From the NCBI GenBank assembly GCA_037133675.1, contig JBAXNR010000005.1, positions 1 to 64,000 of the forward strand: a stretch of 64,000 bases of DNA, in the 5' to 3' direction. Under the pieces are notes generated by a model, which did not search any database, was not told the origin of the DNA, and saw only the letters and a program-made list of their open reading frames with translations. Below, piece after piece: positions 24,087-32,703 of the stretch (positions are counted from its first letter, which is position 1; each line of letters begins with the position of its first letter). The position numbers were made by a program, and so were the translations under genes. Source of the stretch: UBA4132 sp037133675 (GTDB taxonomy: Bacteria; Pseudomonadota; Gammaproteobacteria; Methylococcales; Methylomonadaceae).

Positions 24087-25424
24087 TTATGAGCTTATAT
24101 CTATTTTACCTGTGACTGCCGCGCTGATTAAGGCGGCGCGGTGTTCTTTTAATAAGTTGATGGAATTTTGGGTTTCGGTAATGAGTGCGTCTATTTTTTG
24201 GGTTTGTTGGTTTAGGTAGTTGGCTATTTGGTTTTGTTCTTCGATGGGAGGTAATAATATAGGAATATTATTTATATCACTCATATTAAAATGAATAACT
24301 GTTGTACCTTGTGATAAGGCTTGTATAAATTCTGCCGCTAACCCACCATAAATAGAGAATAAACCATAATTTGATTCAAGTAACTTATGATTGACTTTCA
24401 TTAGTACGGTTCTTTGTCCCATACAAAGATTTATATCTTCTGGTACAAGACAGGCTTCACCTGCTGGAGCTTCACGAGTAAACATAATATCACCCGATTG
24501 TGGCTTTCCACGTTTAGTCCACTCAATATAACCAGTGTAATCAGTGTACTTTGCCCCATCAATTAAAAGCTTTCCGTTTTTTATATTAGTGGTTCTGACT
24601 ACAAGATATTCTCCTTCATCAAAGAAAGTTACTGTTTTGTGTTCTGTATCAATTATTCCTTTTAATACATACTTAATTGGTGTTTTTATCCAATGTTCAG
24701 GTATTTCACCTAGCCAAGCTATCCCTGAGTTTTTCATTTTAACCGTTGGGTTTAAACCTTTAGTGACTGCATGACTAATTAAGGCTTGCCGCTTTTCTTT
24801 GAGTAATTCAATAAAACGTTGTTTCTCTTTGCTTAACTCATCAATGTGGCTGGTTTCACGGTCGAGAAAATTAGCGATAGCGGTTTGTTCTTGGGTTGTT
24901 GGTGGTAATGGTATTTGAATATTGGCAATAGTATTTTGACCTAATCCAAATCGAGTAATGCCAAGCGACATAATAAATAAATAAAACTTAGTTTTATCGC
25001 TTTGAATTACCCTATGAATAAACCTATTAGTATCAATATTTCCAGATGAAATAACAGTTAAATGATAACCGCACACAACATTATCCAAATTTTCAGAAAC
25101 TATCGCAGGAATTCCAATATCGTTAGAATCTTCTGAATCTTTAGTGATAATTACATCACCATAAGAAAGTTTCATAGTTTCTATTTCTGCTTTAGAAGCA
25201 GTAGCAATCATAAAATTCATGTCATTTTTTATGAACTCATTGCAGTAAATATCAACATAATTACAGAGTCTGACGGACGACTGCCCCTCATAACTTTTTT
25301 TATCGACATTACTATTTTTGTATGTAGCAATGAATCTTAACCGCTTAACTTGCCAATGCTCAGGCACAACCCCCAACCATTCAACCCCAGAATCTTTATA
25401 ACTGGAATAAGCTTGATATTTCAT
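24087..25424 (-). CDS. hsdS: Type I restriction specificity subunit
   Basis: The 445-residue DNA-recognition subunit. It has the standard two-half structure: target recognition domain 1 (about residues 10-180, after GVEWLGVVPEHWQVKRL), a conserved helical spacer (about 185-225, EQTAIANFLDRETSHIDEL), domain 2 (about 235-400, opening with IAWLGEIPEHW) and a second spacer (IEEQNQIANYLNQQTQKIDA). The two domains differ and so read an asymmetric split site that cannot be predicted here. Its ATG overlaps the VapC stop by one base. Confidence 0.95.
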   Translation of the reverse strand: MKYQAYSSYKDSGVEWLGVVPEHWQVKRLRFIATYKNSNVDKKSYEGQSSVRLCNYVDIYCNEFIKNDMNFMIATASKAEIETMKLSYGDVIITKDSEDSNDIGIPAIVSENLDNVVCGYHLTVISSGNIDTNRFIHRVIQSDKTKFYLFIMSLGITRFGLGQNTIANIQIPLPPTTQEQTAIANFLDRETSHIDELSKEKQRFIELLKEKRQALISHAVTKGLNPTVKMKNSGIAWLGEIPEHWIKTPIKYVLKGIIDTEHKTVTFFDEGEYLVVRTTNIKNGKLLIDGAKYTDYTGYIEWTKRGKPQSGDIMFTREAPAGEACLVPEDINLCMGQRTVLMKVNHKLLESNYGLFSIYGGLAAEFIQALSQGTTVIHFNMSDINNIPILLPPIEEQNQIANYLNQQTQKIDALITETQNSINLLKEHRAALISAAVTGKIDISS

Positions 25425-25846
25425 TATTTGGTTTCTTCATCAAAAGGATTTAATAACTTTACACCACTGCGTTCGACATCTTTAATATTGCGAGTGACTA
25501 AAGTTAAATTATGGACTAATGCTGTCGCGGCTAAATAGCCATCAATAACGGGCAGTTTATCAGGCACGTTAATACGTCCCCAGCAATCAGAAATAGGTTG
25601 AGTAATGGGTAAAATGCGCGGCGCGTATGTGACTTCGATTTGTTCAAGCCATTGTTGTAGTCGGTTTGCGGCGGTTATATCACGTCGTTTTAATTGTTCT
25701 ATGCCTTGACGAATTTCGCCCAATGTCAAAACAGAAAGATAAACCTGTTCATCATTAATGGCGGCAAACCAGTTTTTTACCCCAAGATTGGCTTTTTCGT
25801 TTTTGCGGTTTTCTGATATTACATTGGTATCAATTAAATATCCCAT
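25424..25846 (-). CDS. VapC-type PIN toxin
   Basis: A 140-residue PIN RNase (FitB/VapC group). All expected acidic sites are visible: LIDTNVISE at the N-terminus, LTLGEIRQGI, VIDGYLAATA, and the final TRNIKDVERSGVKLLNPF. It overlaps hsdS by one base (TAATG) and its antitoxin by 13 bp, so it sits inside the restriction transcript. It probably cleaves tRNA. Complete and apparently functional. Confidence 0.9.
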   Translation of the reverse strand: MGYLIDTNVISENRKNEKANLGVKNWFAAINDEQVYLSVLTLGEIRQGIEQLKRRDITAANRLQQWLEQIEVTYAPRILPITQPISDCWGRINVPDKLPVIDGYLAATALVHNLTLVTRNIKDVERSGVKLLNPFDEETK

Positions 25847-26058
25847 GAGGTTTCTCTGCCATAGTCCAAAGGACGTGCAAAATCATCATCCGTGCCTACA
25901 TTGGGCATAGAGGCAATCAGGCTTTTTTGTGTATTGGCAGTTTGATTTTTTGTGTCATCAATCAGCACTAAAAAGCGCAATACTACGCCATCTGGAATAG
26001 TTTCAGGAATGCGAATGGTGTGTTCAAACGCCGTTGCTTCAAATTCAATCGCTTGCAT
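25834..26058 (-). CDS. VapB-like antitoxin
   Basis: A 74-residue antitoxin. The start was placed at ATG 26058 (MQAIEFEATAFEHTIRIPE), preceded by AGGA. A longer frame beginning in the upstream gene region lacks a ribosome site. The N-terminal strands and the acidic C-terminal tail (DDDFARPLDYGRETSWDI) fit small antitoxins of PIN toxins. It overlaps the toxin gene by 13 bp. Confidence 0.75.
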   Translation of the reverse strand: MQAIEFEATAFEHTIRIPETIPDGVVLRFLVLIDDTKNQTANTQKSLIASMPNVGTDDDFARPLDYGRETSWDI

Positions 26059-26086
26059 GGTTTGTGTCCTGTTTAATAAGTTTGTT

Positions 26087-26269
26087 TTATGATGAAACCG
26101 AACGGGCAATTTCAATATCTTCGTCTAATTTAATGGACTCAGGCTCTAAACACATTTCTTTATACTGTTGCATTTTTTCATCATCAATTATTCCACTTGT
26201 ATGAAAATCATTCATGGTTTCGTAAATAGCTTCAAGTATTTTACTTTTATTTTTTATTTTAGTTTTCAT
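26087..26269 (-). pseudogene. Truncated HigA-like antitoxin
   Basis: A 60-residue frame opening MKTKIKNKSKILEAIYETMN. The first 45 residues match the N-terminal arm of HigA/XRE-type antitoxins (ILEAIYETMNDFHTSGIIDD, then EKMQQYKEMCLEP). The helix-turn-helix that should follow is missing, and the frame ends after EDIEIARSVSS, 28 bp before the VapB start. The VapBC module may have replaced the rest of the gene. No HigB toxin remains beside it. It could still be a short functional peptide, but truncation is more likely. Confidence 0.55.
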
Positions 26270-26320
26270 GGTGAATTTCCATTAAATTCTGATTTGTTAA
26301 AGCCAATTACTTGGCTTTAT

Positions 26321-26539
26321 TCAAAGTCCCAATTCGTCTAATTCATCTAAGAGTTGCAATGCGCGTTGAGGATTGCCGCGTAATTGCGCTGCCATAAAAC
26401 GTTGCTTCGCCTCTTCTTCTGTCAAAACTTGAACTGATAATTCAAACATCAACTTATTCAAGCTGATGTCACGCATTTTGGCAATACGTTTGAGCTTTTC
26501 TGCCATGTCATCGGGTAAGCGTATGGATAAGGTGGTCAT
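26321..26539 (-). CDS. RHH antitoxin (toxin-first module)
   Basis: A 72-residue protein with a clear ribbon-helix-helix: TTLSIRLPDDMAEKLKRIAK followed by DISLNKLMFELSV. The tail is acidic. It starts inside the end of the PIN gene (ATGA overlap, 4 bp), so here the toxin gene comes first, the reverse of most VapBC pairs. It probably autoregulates the module. Confidence 0.82.
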   Translation of the reverse strand: MTTLSIRLPDDMAEKLKRIAKMRDISLNKLMFELSVQVLTEEEAKQRFMAAQLRGNPQRALQLLDELDELGL

Positions 26540-26967
26540 GATTTTAATAGCCTCAATAATTGTTCTGGAGTGATAACTTCATACCCTAAATGCTTGAGTT
26601 CAGGATAAGCAAAGTCTGATATATTATTGGTAATGATGTAAGCGGCTTGTGCAGCTATGGCAAGTTCAACTAAATGATTATCGGCTTCGTCACGCAAATT
26701 GGGTCGCCACAGATAACGGGCATCAACCGATTTACAGACGTGGGCAAAACCATCCAAAAACTCCATTAACGATACTGATGTTTGTTGACACAACGCCTGA
26801 ATTTTTTCTCTATTCAGCAAGTCTTGATATTCCAGATATAAGGCATTGCCAACAAAAGGCTGCAACTCTCCTTTAAGACATAAGCGCAGAATTTCACGGT
26901 TCGAGCCTTTGCTACTGATTAATCCAGCCACTAGAACATTAGTATCAACAATCACTTTAATCGTCAT
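26536..26967 (-). CDS. PIN-domain toxin (COG1569 type)
   Basis: A 143-residue PIN RNase. The N-terminus IKVIVDTNVLVAGLIS holds the first acid, EILRLC and YLEYQDLL the middle acid region, and DEADNHLVELAIAAQAAYII the C-terminal acids of the putative PIN_3/COG1569 group. It precedes its antitoxin with a 4-bp overlap. It lies 61 bp downstream of hsdM and upstream of hsdS, inside the type I operon. Confidence 0.88.
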   Translation of the reverse strand: MTIKVIVDTNVLVAGLISSKGSNREILRLCLKGELQPFVGNALYLEYQDLLNREKIQALCQQTSVSLMEFLDGFAHVCKSVDARYLWRPNLRDEADNHLVELAIAAQAAYIITNNISDFAYPELKHLGYEVITPEQLLRLLKS

Positions 26968-27028
26968 GTAAAACTGCCATCATATATGCACACAATATAT
27001 CGTAGCATAGTCAATAAAAAAACATACG

Positions 27029-29023
27029 TCACTCCGCTATCTCAGCCAACATCGCGGCAATTCTAGCTTCACTGGCTTTTAAATCAGCATCAATGTCATG
27101 CAAGGCACGCGGCGGGGTGTATTGGTAAAAATAGCGGTTAAAGTTGATTTCATAACCGACTATGCCTATTTTTCCGTCCAGTTCATCGCATTTTGTTTGG
27201 TCAATCCACGCATCGGGAACGTGCGGCAATACTTCACGCTGAAAATAATCATCAATGTTTTGTGACAGCGGGACGTTTTCGGTGTCGCGTAAATCGGCAT
27301 CGGCTTCGGGTTTGCCGTGTTTGTCGGTGCAGCCATCGGCGGTTTCTGAGGGTTTTCTCACGCATTTTTCAATGACTTTCCAGTGCGTTTCTTTGAGTTT
27401 TTTAGCCGCCACTAACTCAGCAAACGCAAGGCGAAAACTATCGCGGTTTATGATTTGGCTGTGTTGCTCACGACACGCACGCGCCATGTTATTCAGCACG
27501 GTTAAAACCTCAGTTTGTAAGTCGTCATCCCACGATTGAAAGCTTTTGTTGTCTTGCAGTTGTTGAATGCTTTGTGCATCACCATCAAACATAAAGCGAT
27601 AAGGACGCTCAATGGTGATACGTCGATAACCAAACTCGGTACTGTTGAAAATTTTGCACAGATCAGATTCACTAAAGCGGTCGTAGTCCTGCACGATGTC
27701 ATTAATCTGTTCATCGGATAAATAGCGGCGTTTACTGCCTTCTGATTTACGCATGGCTGTCCAAGTGTTGCTGAGGTTAATCAATTGGACTTTGCCTTGT
27801 CTCTCAGGCGTTTTGTGATTGCTCAGTATCCAGATGTATGTGCCTATGCCTGTGTTAAAAAACATATCGTTAGGCAAAGAAAAAATGGCTTCAATATAGT
27901 CGTGTTCCAGTAACCAGCGGCGAATCTCTGATTCACCTGAACCCGCGCCACCATTAAATAACGGTGAACCAGACAGTACGATACCCACACGCCCACCGCC
28001 TTTTTCTGGGGTTTCCATTTTTGCAACCAGCGTTTGTAAAAACAGCATCGAACCATCGTTAATACGCGGTAGCCCTGCGCCAAAGCGTCCTAATTCGCCA
28101 AGTTCTTTGCGTTCTTGTAGCACCGCTTTTTGGTCTTTTTCCCACGGAAAACCAAACGGCGGATTGGCTAAGCCATAATGAAATTTACTGCCTTGCAATT
28201 GGTCGTTCGATAAGGTGCTGCCTTGTTTGATATTGTCGGTTTCACAGCCTTGTATCATCATGGCTATCATTGCCATTGCGTGAGTTTCTGGGTTTAATTC
28301 TTGACCGAAGGGGACAATATTCGCCTGTGGGTTGAGTTCTTTGATTTGTTTAATGGCATCAGATAAAAACCCCGCAATACCACAGGCAGGATCATAAATG
28401 TTACGCGCCTTTTTGGTAAAAATATCTGCATCGTTGTGTATCACTAATTTAGTGACCAGCCGCACGACATCACTGGGAGTCATAAATTCGCCCGCTTTAT
28501 CGTTGACCGATATACCGAATTTGCGTATTAAATGTTCGTAGGCATTACTCAAAACCCGCTCTGAAACCACATCAGGATGTAAGTCAATTGCAGCAAAGTC
28601 ATTGACCAGTCGAGACAATAACTTGGCTCTGTCTAACCTAATCAGGGTATTGGCAAAATCAAATTCTTCAAAAATAACGCTGACATTGTCAGAAAATTGC
28701 GAGATGTAATCTTCGAGATTTTTGCGGGTGTCGGTCGCACCTAGTGAGGCTAAGGTGTAGTCGCTGGTATTGTAAAAGGAATAACCCGATCTGTGCGGCA
28801 AAATCATATTCAAATCCATACCAGAGTCTTGTTCTTTCAAACATTCGGCTGTAACCGCTTCTCTAGTGGGTTCTAAGACACATTCCAATCGCCGCAACAG
28901 TAATAAAGGTAACATGACGCGGGCAAAATCAGTGTGTTGGAAATCACCCCATAAGACATCAGCGATTTTCCAAATAAAATCTGATAGTGTCGTGCTGTTG
29001 CTGGTTTTTAGCTGTTCAGCCAT
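27029..29023 (-). CDS. hsdM: Type I restriction-modification methylase subunit
   Basis: A 664-residue N6-adenine methylase subunit of the complete type I system here. The HsdM_N helical domain covers about residues 8-150. AdoMet motif I is IYDPACGIAGFL (about 210) and motif IV LANPPFGFPW (about 285). A long C-terminal region (about 450-664) is larger than in classical HsdM and ends in helices that would contact HsdS. It is the first gene of the locus. It is unrelated in close sequence to the 530-residue HsdM at 1314-2906, so the window holds two different type I systems. Confidence 0.95.
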   Translation of the reverse strand: MAEQLKTSNSTTLSDFIWKIADVLWGDFQHTDFARVMLPLLLLRRLECVLEPTREAVTAECLKEQDSGMDLNMILPHRSGYSFYNTSDYTLASLGATDTRKNLEDYISQFSDNVSVIFEEFDFANTLIRLDRAKLLSRLVNDFAAIDLHPDVVSERVLSNAYEHLIRKFGISVNDKAGEFMTPSDVVRLVTKLVIHNDADIFTKKARNIYDPACGIAGFLSDAIKQIKELNPQANIVPFGQELNPETHAMAMIAMMIQGCETDNIKQGSTLSNDQLQGSKFHYGLANPPFGFPWEKDQKAVLQERKELGELGRFGAGLPRINDGSMLFLQTLVAKMETPEKGGGRVGIVLSGSPLFNGGAGSGESEIRRWLLEHDYIEAIFSLPNDMFFNTGIGTYIWILSNHKTPERQGKVQLINLSNTWTAMRKSEGSKRRYLSDEQINDIVQDYDRFSESDLCKIFNSTEFGYRRITIERPYRFMFDGDAQSIQQLQDNKSFQSWDDDLQTEVLTVLNNMARACREQHSQIINRDSFRLAFAELVAAKKLKETHWKVIEKCVRKPSETADGCTDKHGKPEADADLRDTENVPLSQNIDDYFQREVLPHVPDAWIDQTKCDELDGKIGIVGYEINFNRYFYQYTPPRALHDIDADLKASEARIAAMLAEIAE

Positions 29024-29263
29024 TAATGCGCTCCTTGTGATGTTGTTTTTGATTCCTCAGCTTAGCAGTCGGACTTTAGTGGCATTATAAACGTAATCAT
29101 CATTCACAAGCCGTGAATCCCTGTTTTTTCCTGTTAGTTCATAGCAGACGTTTCATTGAACCCTGTTTTTTATGATTTTTTGCCATTTTACGGAATTTTC
29201 AAAAAAGGGGAGATAAAAAGGGCAAAAACAACGGGATTTAGTGGGATAGTATGGGAACGTCTA
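29024..29263. other. Intergenic region upstream of hsdM
   Basis: Contains the presumed hsdM promoter, but no strong -35/-10 pair can be named. A 60-codon plus-strand frame at 29156-29338 runs through the glnA terminator and was not accepted. No tRNA or attachment site is visible. Confidence 0.4.
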
Positions 29264-29303
29264 GGTATAAAAAACCCCGCTAAGTCAGATAACTTGCGGG
29301 GTC
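29264..29303 (-). terminator. glnA terminator
   Basis: On the minus strand a stem of about 8 bp (GACCCCGC with GCGGGGTT) is followed by TTTTTTAT, 39 bp after the glnA stop codon. A standard Rho-independent terminator. Confidence 0.85.
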
Positions 29304-29341
29304 TTGGGACTGCTTGGGATTGCCTGAAACAGGCTTAGCTC

Positions 29342-30751
29342 TTACAAGCTGTAGTACATGTCGTATTCAACAGGATGTGTACTCATACGGATACGAGTGA
29401 CTTCTTCCATTTTCAATGCAATGTAGCCATCGATTACGTCGTCAGTGAAAACACCACCGCGTGTTAAAAATTCACGGTCGTTGTCCAATGCGTCTAAGGC
29501 TTGGTCAAATGAATGACACACTTGTGGAATTGCTTTTGCTTCTTCGGCAGGTAAGTCATACAAATCTTTATCCATCGCATCACCAGGATGGATTTTGTTT
29601 TGAATACCGTCTAAGCCAGCCATCATCATAGCAGCGAATGCTAAGTAAGGGTTTGCTGTTGAGTCAGGAAAACGTACTTCGATACGACGACCTTTTGGGT
29701 TGTTGACGAAAGGAATACGAATAGACGCTGAACGGTTACGCGCTGAGTAAGCCAACATAACAGGGGCTTCAAAACCAGGTACTAAACGTTTGTAGCTGTT
29801 TGTTGACGCGTTAGTGAATGCGTTTAAGGCTTTAGCATGTTTGATGATACCGCCGATGTAGAACAATGCAGTTTCAGACAAACCACCATACAAATCACCT
29901 GTGAACAGATTTTTGCCGTCTTTAAATAACGATTGGTGAACGTGCATACCACTACCGTTGTCACCAACTAAGGGTTTAGGCATAAAAGTAGCTGTTTTGC
30001 CGTAAGCATGAGCAATGTTAGCAATAACATATTTCAGTACTAATACTTCGTCGGCTTTTTTAACCAGTGTGTTAAATTTTACGCCGATTTCACATTGACC
30101 CGCAGTCGCTACTTCGTGATGGTGAACTTCAGTAGTTTGACCCATTTCTTCTAATGTTAAGCACATTGAAGAACGAATGTCTTGGAATGAATCAACAGGT
30201 GGCACAGGAAAATAACCGCCTTTAATACCAGGACGATGTCCTGTGTTGCCGTCTGGATAAACTTTTTCTGAATTCCAACCTGCTTCTTCTGAGTCAACTT
30301 TGTAGAAAGAGCCGCTCATATCAGTACCCCAACGCACGTCATCAAAGATGAAGAATTCGTTTTCTGGACCAAAGAACGCCATATCAGCAATGCCAGTTGA
30401 TTGTAAATAAGCTTCTGCACGTTTAGCTAATGAACGAGGATCGCGCTCATAGCCTTGCATGTTTTTAGGTTCGATAATGTCGCAACGCAAAATTAAGGTG
30501 TTGTCATCAAAGAAAGGATCCATTACCGCAGTCGTTGGATCTGGCATTAAAATCATGTCGGATTCATTGATGTGTTTCCAGCCCGCGACTGAAGAACCAT
30601 CAAACATATTACCTTCTTCAAAGGTATCTTCATCAATACTGTGTGCAGGGAAAGTAACGTGTTGTTCTTTACCGCGTGTATCACAAAAACGAAAATCGAC
30701 AAATTTTACGTCGTTGTCTTCGATCATTTTTAATACTTTTGCAATAGCCAT
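29342..30751 (-). CDS. glnA: Glutamine synthetase type I
   Basis: The 469-residue dodecameric enzyme that makes glutamine from glutamate, ammonia and ATP. The active-site segments are visible: GSSVAGWKHINESDM, the metal-binding FFGPENEFFIFD, and the ATP-binding KPLVGDNGSGMHVHQSLF. The adenylylation site is present as KDLYDLPAEEAKAIPQ (Tyr near residue 397), so activity is probably controlled by GlnE. No convincing sigma-54 promoter was found on the minus strand just upstream. It acts with gltBD, also in this window, in the GS-GOGAT cycle. Confidence 0.97.
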   Translation of the reverse strand: MAIAKVLKMIEDNDVKFVDFRFCDTRGKEQHVTFPAHSIDEDTFEEGNMFDGSSVAGWKHINESDMILMPDPTTAVMDPFFDDNTLILRCDIIEPKNMQGYERDPRSLAKRAEAYLQSTGIADMAFFGPENEFFIFDDVRWGTDMSGSFYKVDSEEAGWNSEKVYPDGNTGHRPGIKGGYFPVPPVDSFQDIRSSMCLTLEEMGQTTEVHHHEVATAGQCEIGVKFNTLVKKADEVLVLKYVIANIAHAYGKTATFMPKPLVGDNGSGMHVHQSLFKDGKNLFTGDLYGGLSETALFYIGGIIKHAKALNAFTNASTNSYKRLVPGFEAPVMLAYSARNRSASIRIPFVNNPKGRRIEVRFPDSTANPYLAFAAMMMAGLDGIQNKIHPGDAMDKDLYDLPAEEAKAIPQVCHSFDQALDALDNDREFLTRGGVFTDDVIDGYIALKMEEVTRIRMSTHPVEYDMYYSL

Positions 30752-30988
30752 GTATAGCGTCTCCTAAGATTATTGGGTTGATGTTTTATGAAAACGAGTT
30801 AAAGATACCATCTTTTTTATTGAGTTAGCCACTAAAAAAATAGTCATGATAACTTAGTTTTTACATTACCGAAAAATACGCCCACTATTGGTTCAATATT
30901 TGCATTATATGCACTTCTTTGGGTCGAATATTAGCTATAATTCTGAGCAATAACGTATAAGCAACGGTTTTATCATTAAAACAACGAT

Positions 30989-31003
30989 TGGCACATTATC
31001 TGC
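30989..31003 (+). promoter_or_regulatory. Sigma-54 promoter of porin gene
   Basis: TGGCACATTATCTGC matches the -24/-12 consensus TGGCAC-N5-TTGC in 13 of the defined positions or nearly so, with correct spacing of the GG and GC pairs. Transcription would start near 31014, 64 bp before the ATG. Sigma-54 promoters need an activator such as NtrC, so the porin is probably nitrogen-controlled. Confidence 0.65.
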
Positions 31004-31077
31004 TAAAGTTATTGTAATTGAGGGGAGGTTTCTTTGCCTTTCCTCTTTCATATTTGATTATCGAAGGAGCTAATAAA

Positions 31078-32499
31078 ATGAAACACTTGTTGTTAAATCG
31101 CAAAAACCGAATGATTTCAGCGGCTATCGGCAGTTTATTATCGTTTACTGTCGGAACAGCAGCAGAAGCGGCAGAAGATGCAACAGAGGCAGATATTAAC
31201 GCAAAAGCTGAACAATATGAGGTGTTGCCAGAAAAAGGCATGATTAAGGCTCTGACAAAATACGATATTAATGAAACCAAGTTTTTAAAAAATAATGGTA
31301 TTGTCGTCGGTGGCTGGCTAAATGGAGGTATTACCTATAACGCAGTCAATCCAACCGATAGATTTAACGGTCCTGTTACCTTTGCCGATCGTGCTAGCGA
31401 ATTTCAATTGAATCAATTGAATTTATTTATTCAACGTGCAGTAGCCACTGAGGGTGATAAATGGGATTTCGGTGGACGTTTTGATTTTATGTTTGGTACT
31501 GATTCAGTGTTTACTCAGGCTTACGGCGTTCCTGCTTATGATTTCAATACCTTACAACCTCTGAACCGTAGCAACTGGGATTTACACATGCTACGCGGTC
31601 AAAATCGTTTTTATGATATAGCGTTGCCACAAGCCTATGCAGAGGCGTACATTCCTGTGGGCAATGGTTTGAATATCAAAGCGGGACATTTTTATACACC
31701 GATTGGTTATGAAACAGTTCCTGCGCCTGATAACTTTTTCTACACTCATGCTTACACTATGCAATATGGCGAACCGTTCACCCATACAGGTATTTTAGGT
31801 AATTACGCTGTGAATGGTAACGTGTCGGTCATGGGCGGTGTTACGACAGGCAGCGCGTCAGGCGGATGGGATGGCGGTTGGAATAAACAATTAGGTAATT
31901 GGGGCGGCATTGCGGGTGCGACATGGACAAGTACCGATAAAGCTTCATCGGCAAATATCAGTGGTACTTACGGCAGCACCTCTGAACACAGTAGCCAATC
32001 ATGGGGGATGTACAGCATTGTGTTAAAACACAATATCACCGATAAAACTCATTTAATCGTACAACATGACCACGGTTATGCGAATAATGTACTTGTAGCC
32101 AGTGGTCTCAAAGATGCGCAGTGGTATGGCATTAACAGTCATATCTACTACGATATTCAAGATAATTTATCAGTAGGAATGCGTGGTGAATGGTTTAGAG
32201 ATCAAGACGGTTTCCGTGTGTGTTCACCTGGACGTGTTGGAGCAACAATCAATGTAGTTGATGACGCTGGCACTGGCGTAAGTTCAGCTCGCGGTACTGC
32301 TACTTGCCAACCTGCAACTTATTACGCGCTTACTGCGGGTCTAAATTGGAAGCCTAAACCGTGGATAAATGTTCGTCCTAATGTGCGTTATGATTGGAAC
32401 GACGGTAAGAATGCTAATGGTACGCCATACAACGTTTTTGACGGCGGCGACAGACAATCTCAATTTTTGTTCTCTACGGATGCGACTATTACGTTCTAA
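31078..32499 (+). CDS. Outer-membrane beta-barrel porin (OmpL/BBP2-like)
   Basis: A 473-residue outer-membrane protein. The start at ATG 31078 has AAGGAG upstream, and the signal peptide (MKHLLLNRKNRMISAAIGSL) ends near AEAAEDA. The body is made of alternating short amphipathic strands rich in Gly, Asn and aromatic residues, ending in FLFSTDATITF with the terminal Phe needed for BAM insertion. It resembles the putative OmpL-like beta-barrel porin-2 family (DUF1597). With a sigma-54 promoter and divergent to glnA, it may admit a nitrogen source such as urea, nitrate or amino acids. The substrate is not visible. Confidence 0.82.
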   Translation: MKHLLLNRKNRMISAAIGSLLSFTVGTAAEAAEDATEADINAKAEQYEVLPEKGMIKALTKYDINETKFLKNNGIVVGGWLNGGITYNAVNPTDRFNGPVTFADRASEFQLNQLNLFIQRAVATEGDKWDFGGRFDFMFGTDSVFTQAYGVPAYDFNTLQPLNRSNWDLHMLRGQNRFYDIALPQAYAEAYIPVGNGLNIKAGHFYTPIGYETVPAPDNFFYTHAYTMQYGEPFTHTGILGNYAVNGNVSVMGGVTTGSASGGWDGGWNKQLGNWGGIAGATWTSTDKASSANISGTYGSTSEHSSQSWGMYSIVLKHNITDKTHLIVQHDHGYANNVLVASGLKDAQWYGINSHIYYDIQDNLSVGMRGEWFRDQDGFRVCSPGRVGATINVVDDAGTGVSSARGTATCQPATYYALTAGLNWKPKPWINVRPNVRYDWNDGKNANGTPYNVFDGGDRQSQFLFSTDATITF

Positions 32500-32520
32500 G
32501 TTTTTCAGTATTCAGCAATT

Positions 32521-32548
32521 AAAAATACGCCTACAGGCGTATTTTTTT
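32521..32548. terminator. Bidirectional terminator
   Basis: AAAAATACGCC, loop, GGCGTATTTTTTT: an 11-bp stem with A-run and T-run. It ends the porin gene and can also serve the minus-strand dprA-like gene. Confidence 0.85.
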
Positions 32549-32703
32549 GCTTGCAATTTATTTCCAGAACTTGTTCAAGCGATTGCAGTAAATTATGGCG
32601 ACCATATTAGTGAAACAGGCATCAATAAACCTGAATCCATTGAAGGGCTGGGTGCGTGGTTATACTGTGATTGCCGAACCTTAATCTGTACGGCTGTGCC
32701 TCT

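Noticed and set aside
29156..29338. Sixty-codon plus-strand frame upstream of glnA's end
   Set aside because: It runs through the glnA terminator hairpin, has no ribosome site and no recognisable protein pattern.
29024..29341. tRNA or phage attachment site next to the restriction locus
   Set aside because: No cloverleaf can be folded; the strong hairpin is the glnA terminator and there is no integrase gene.
30752..30990. Sigma-54 promoter for glnA on the minus strand
   Set aside because: No GG/GC pair with correct spacing was found; only the plus-strand site at 30989 fits.
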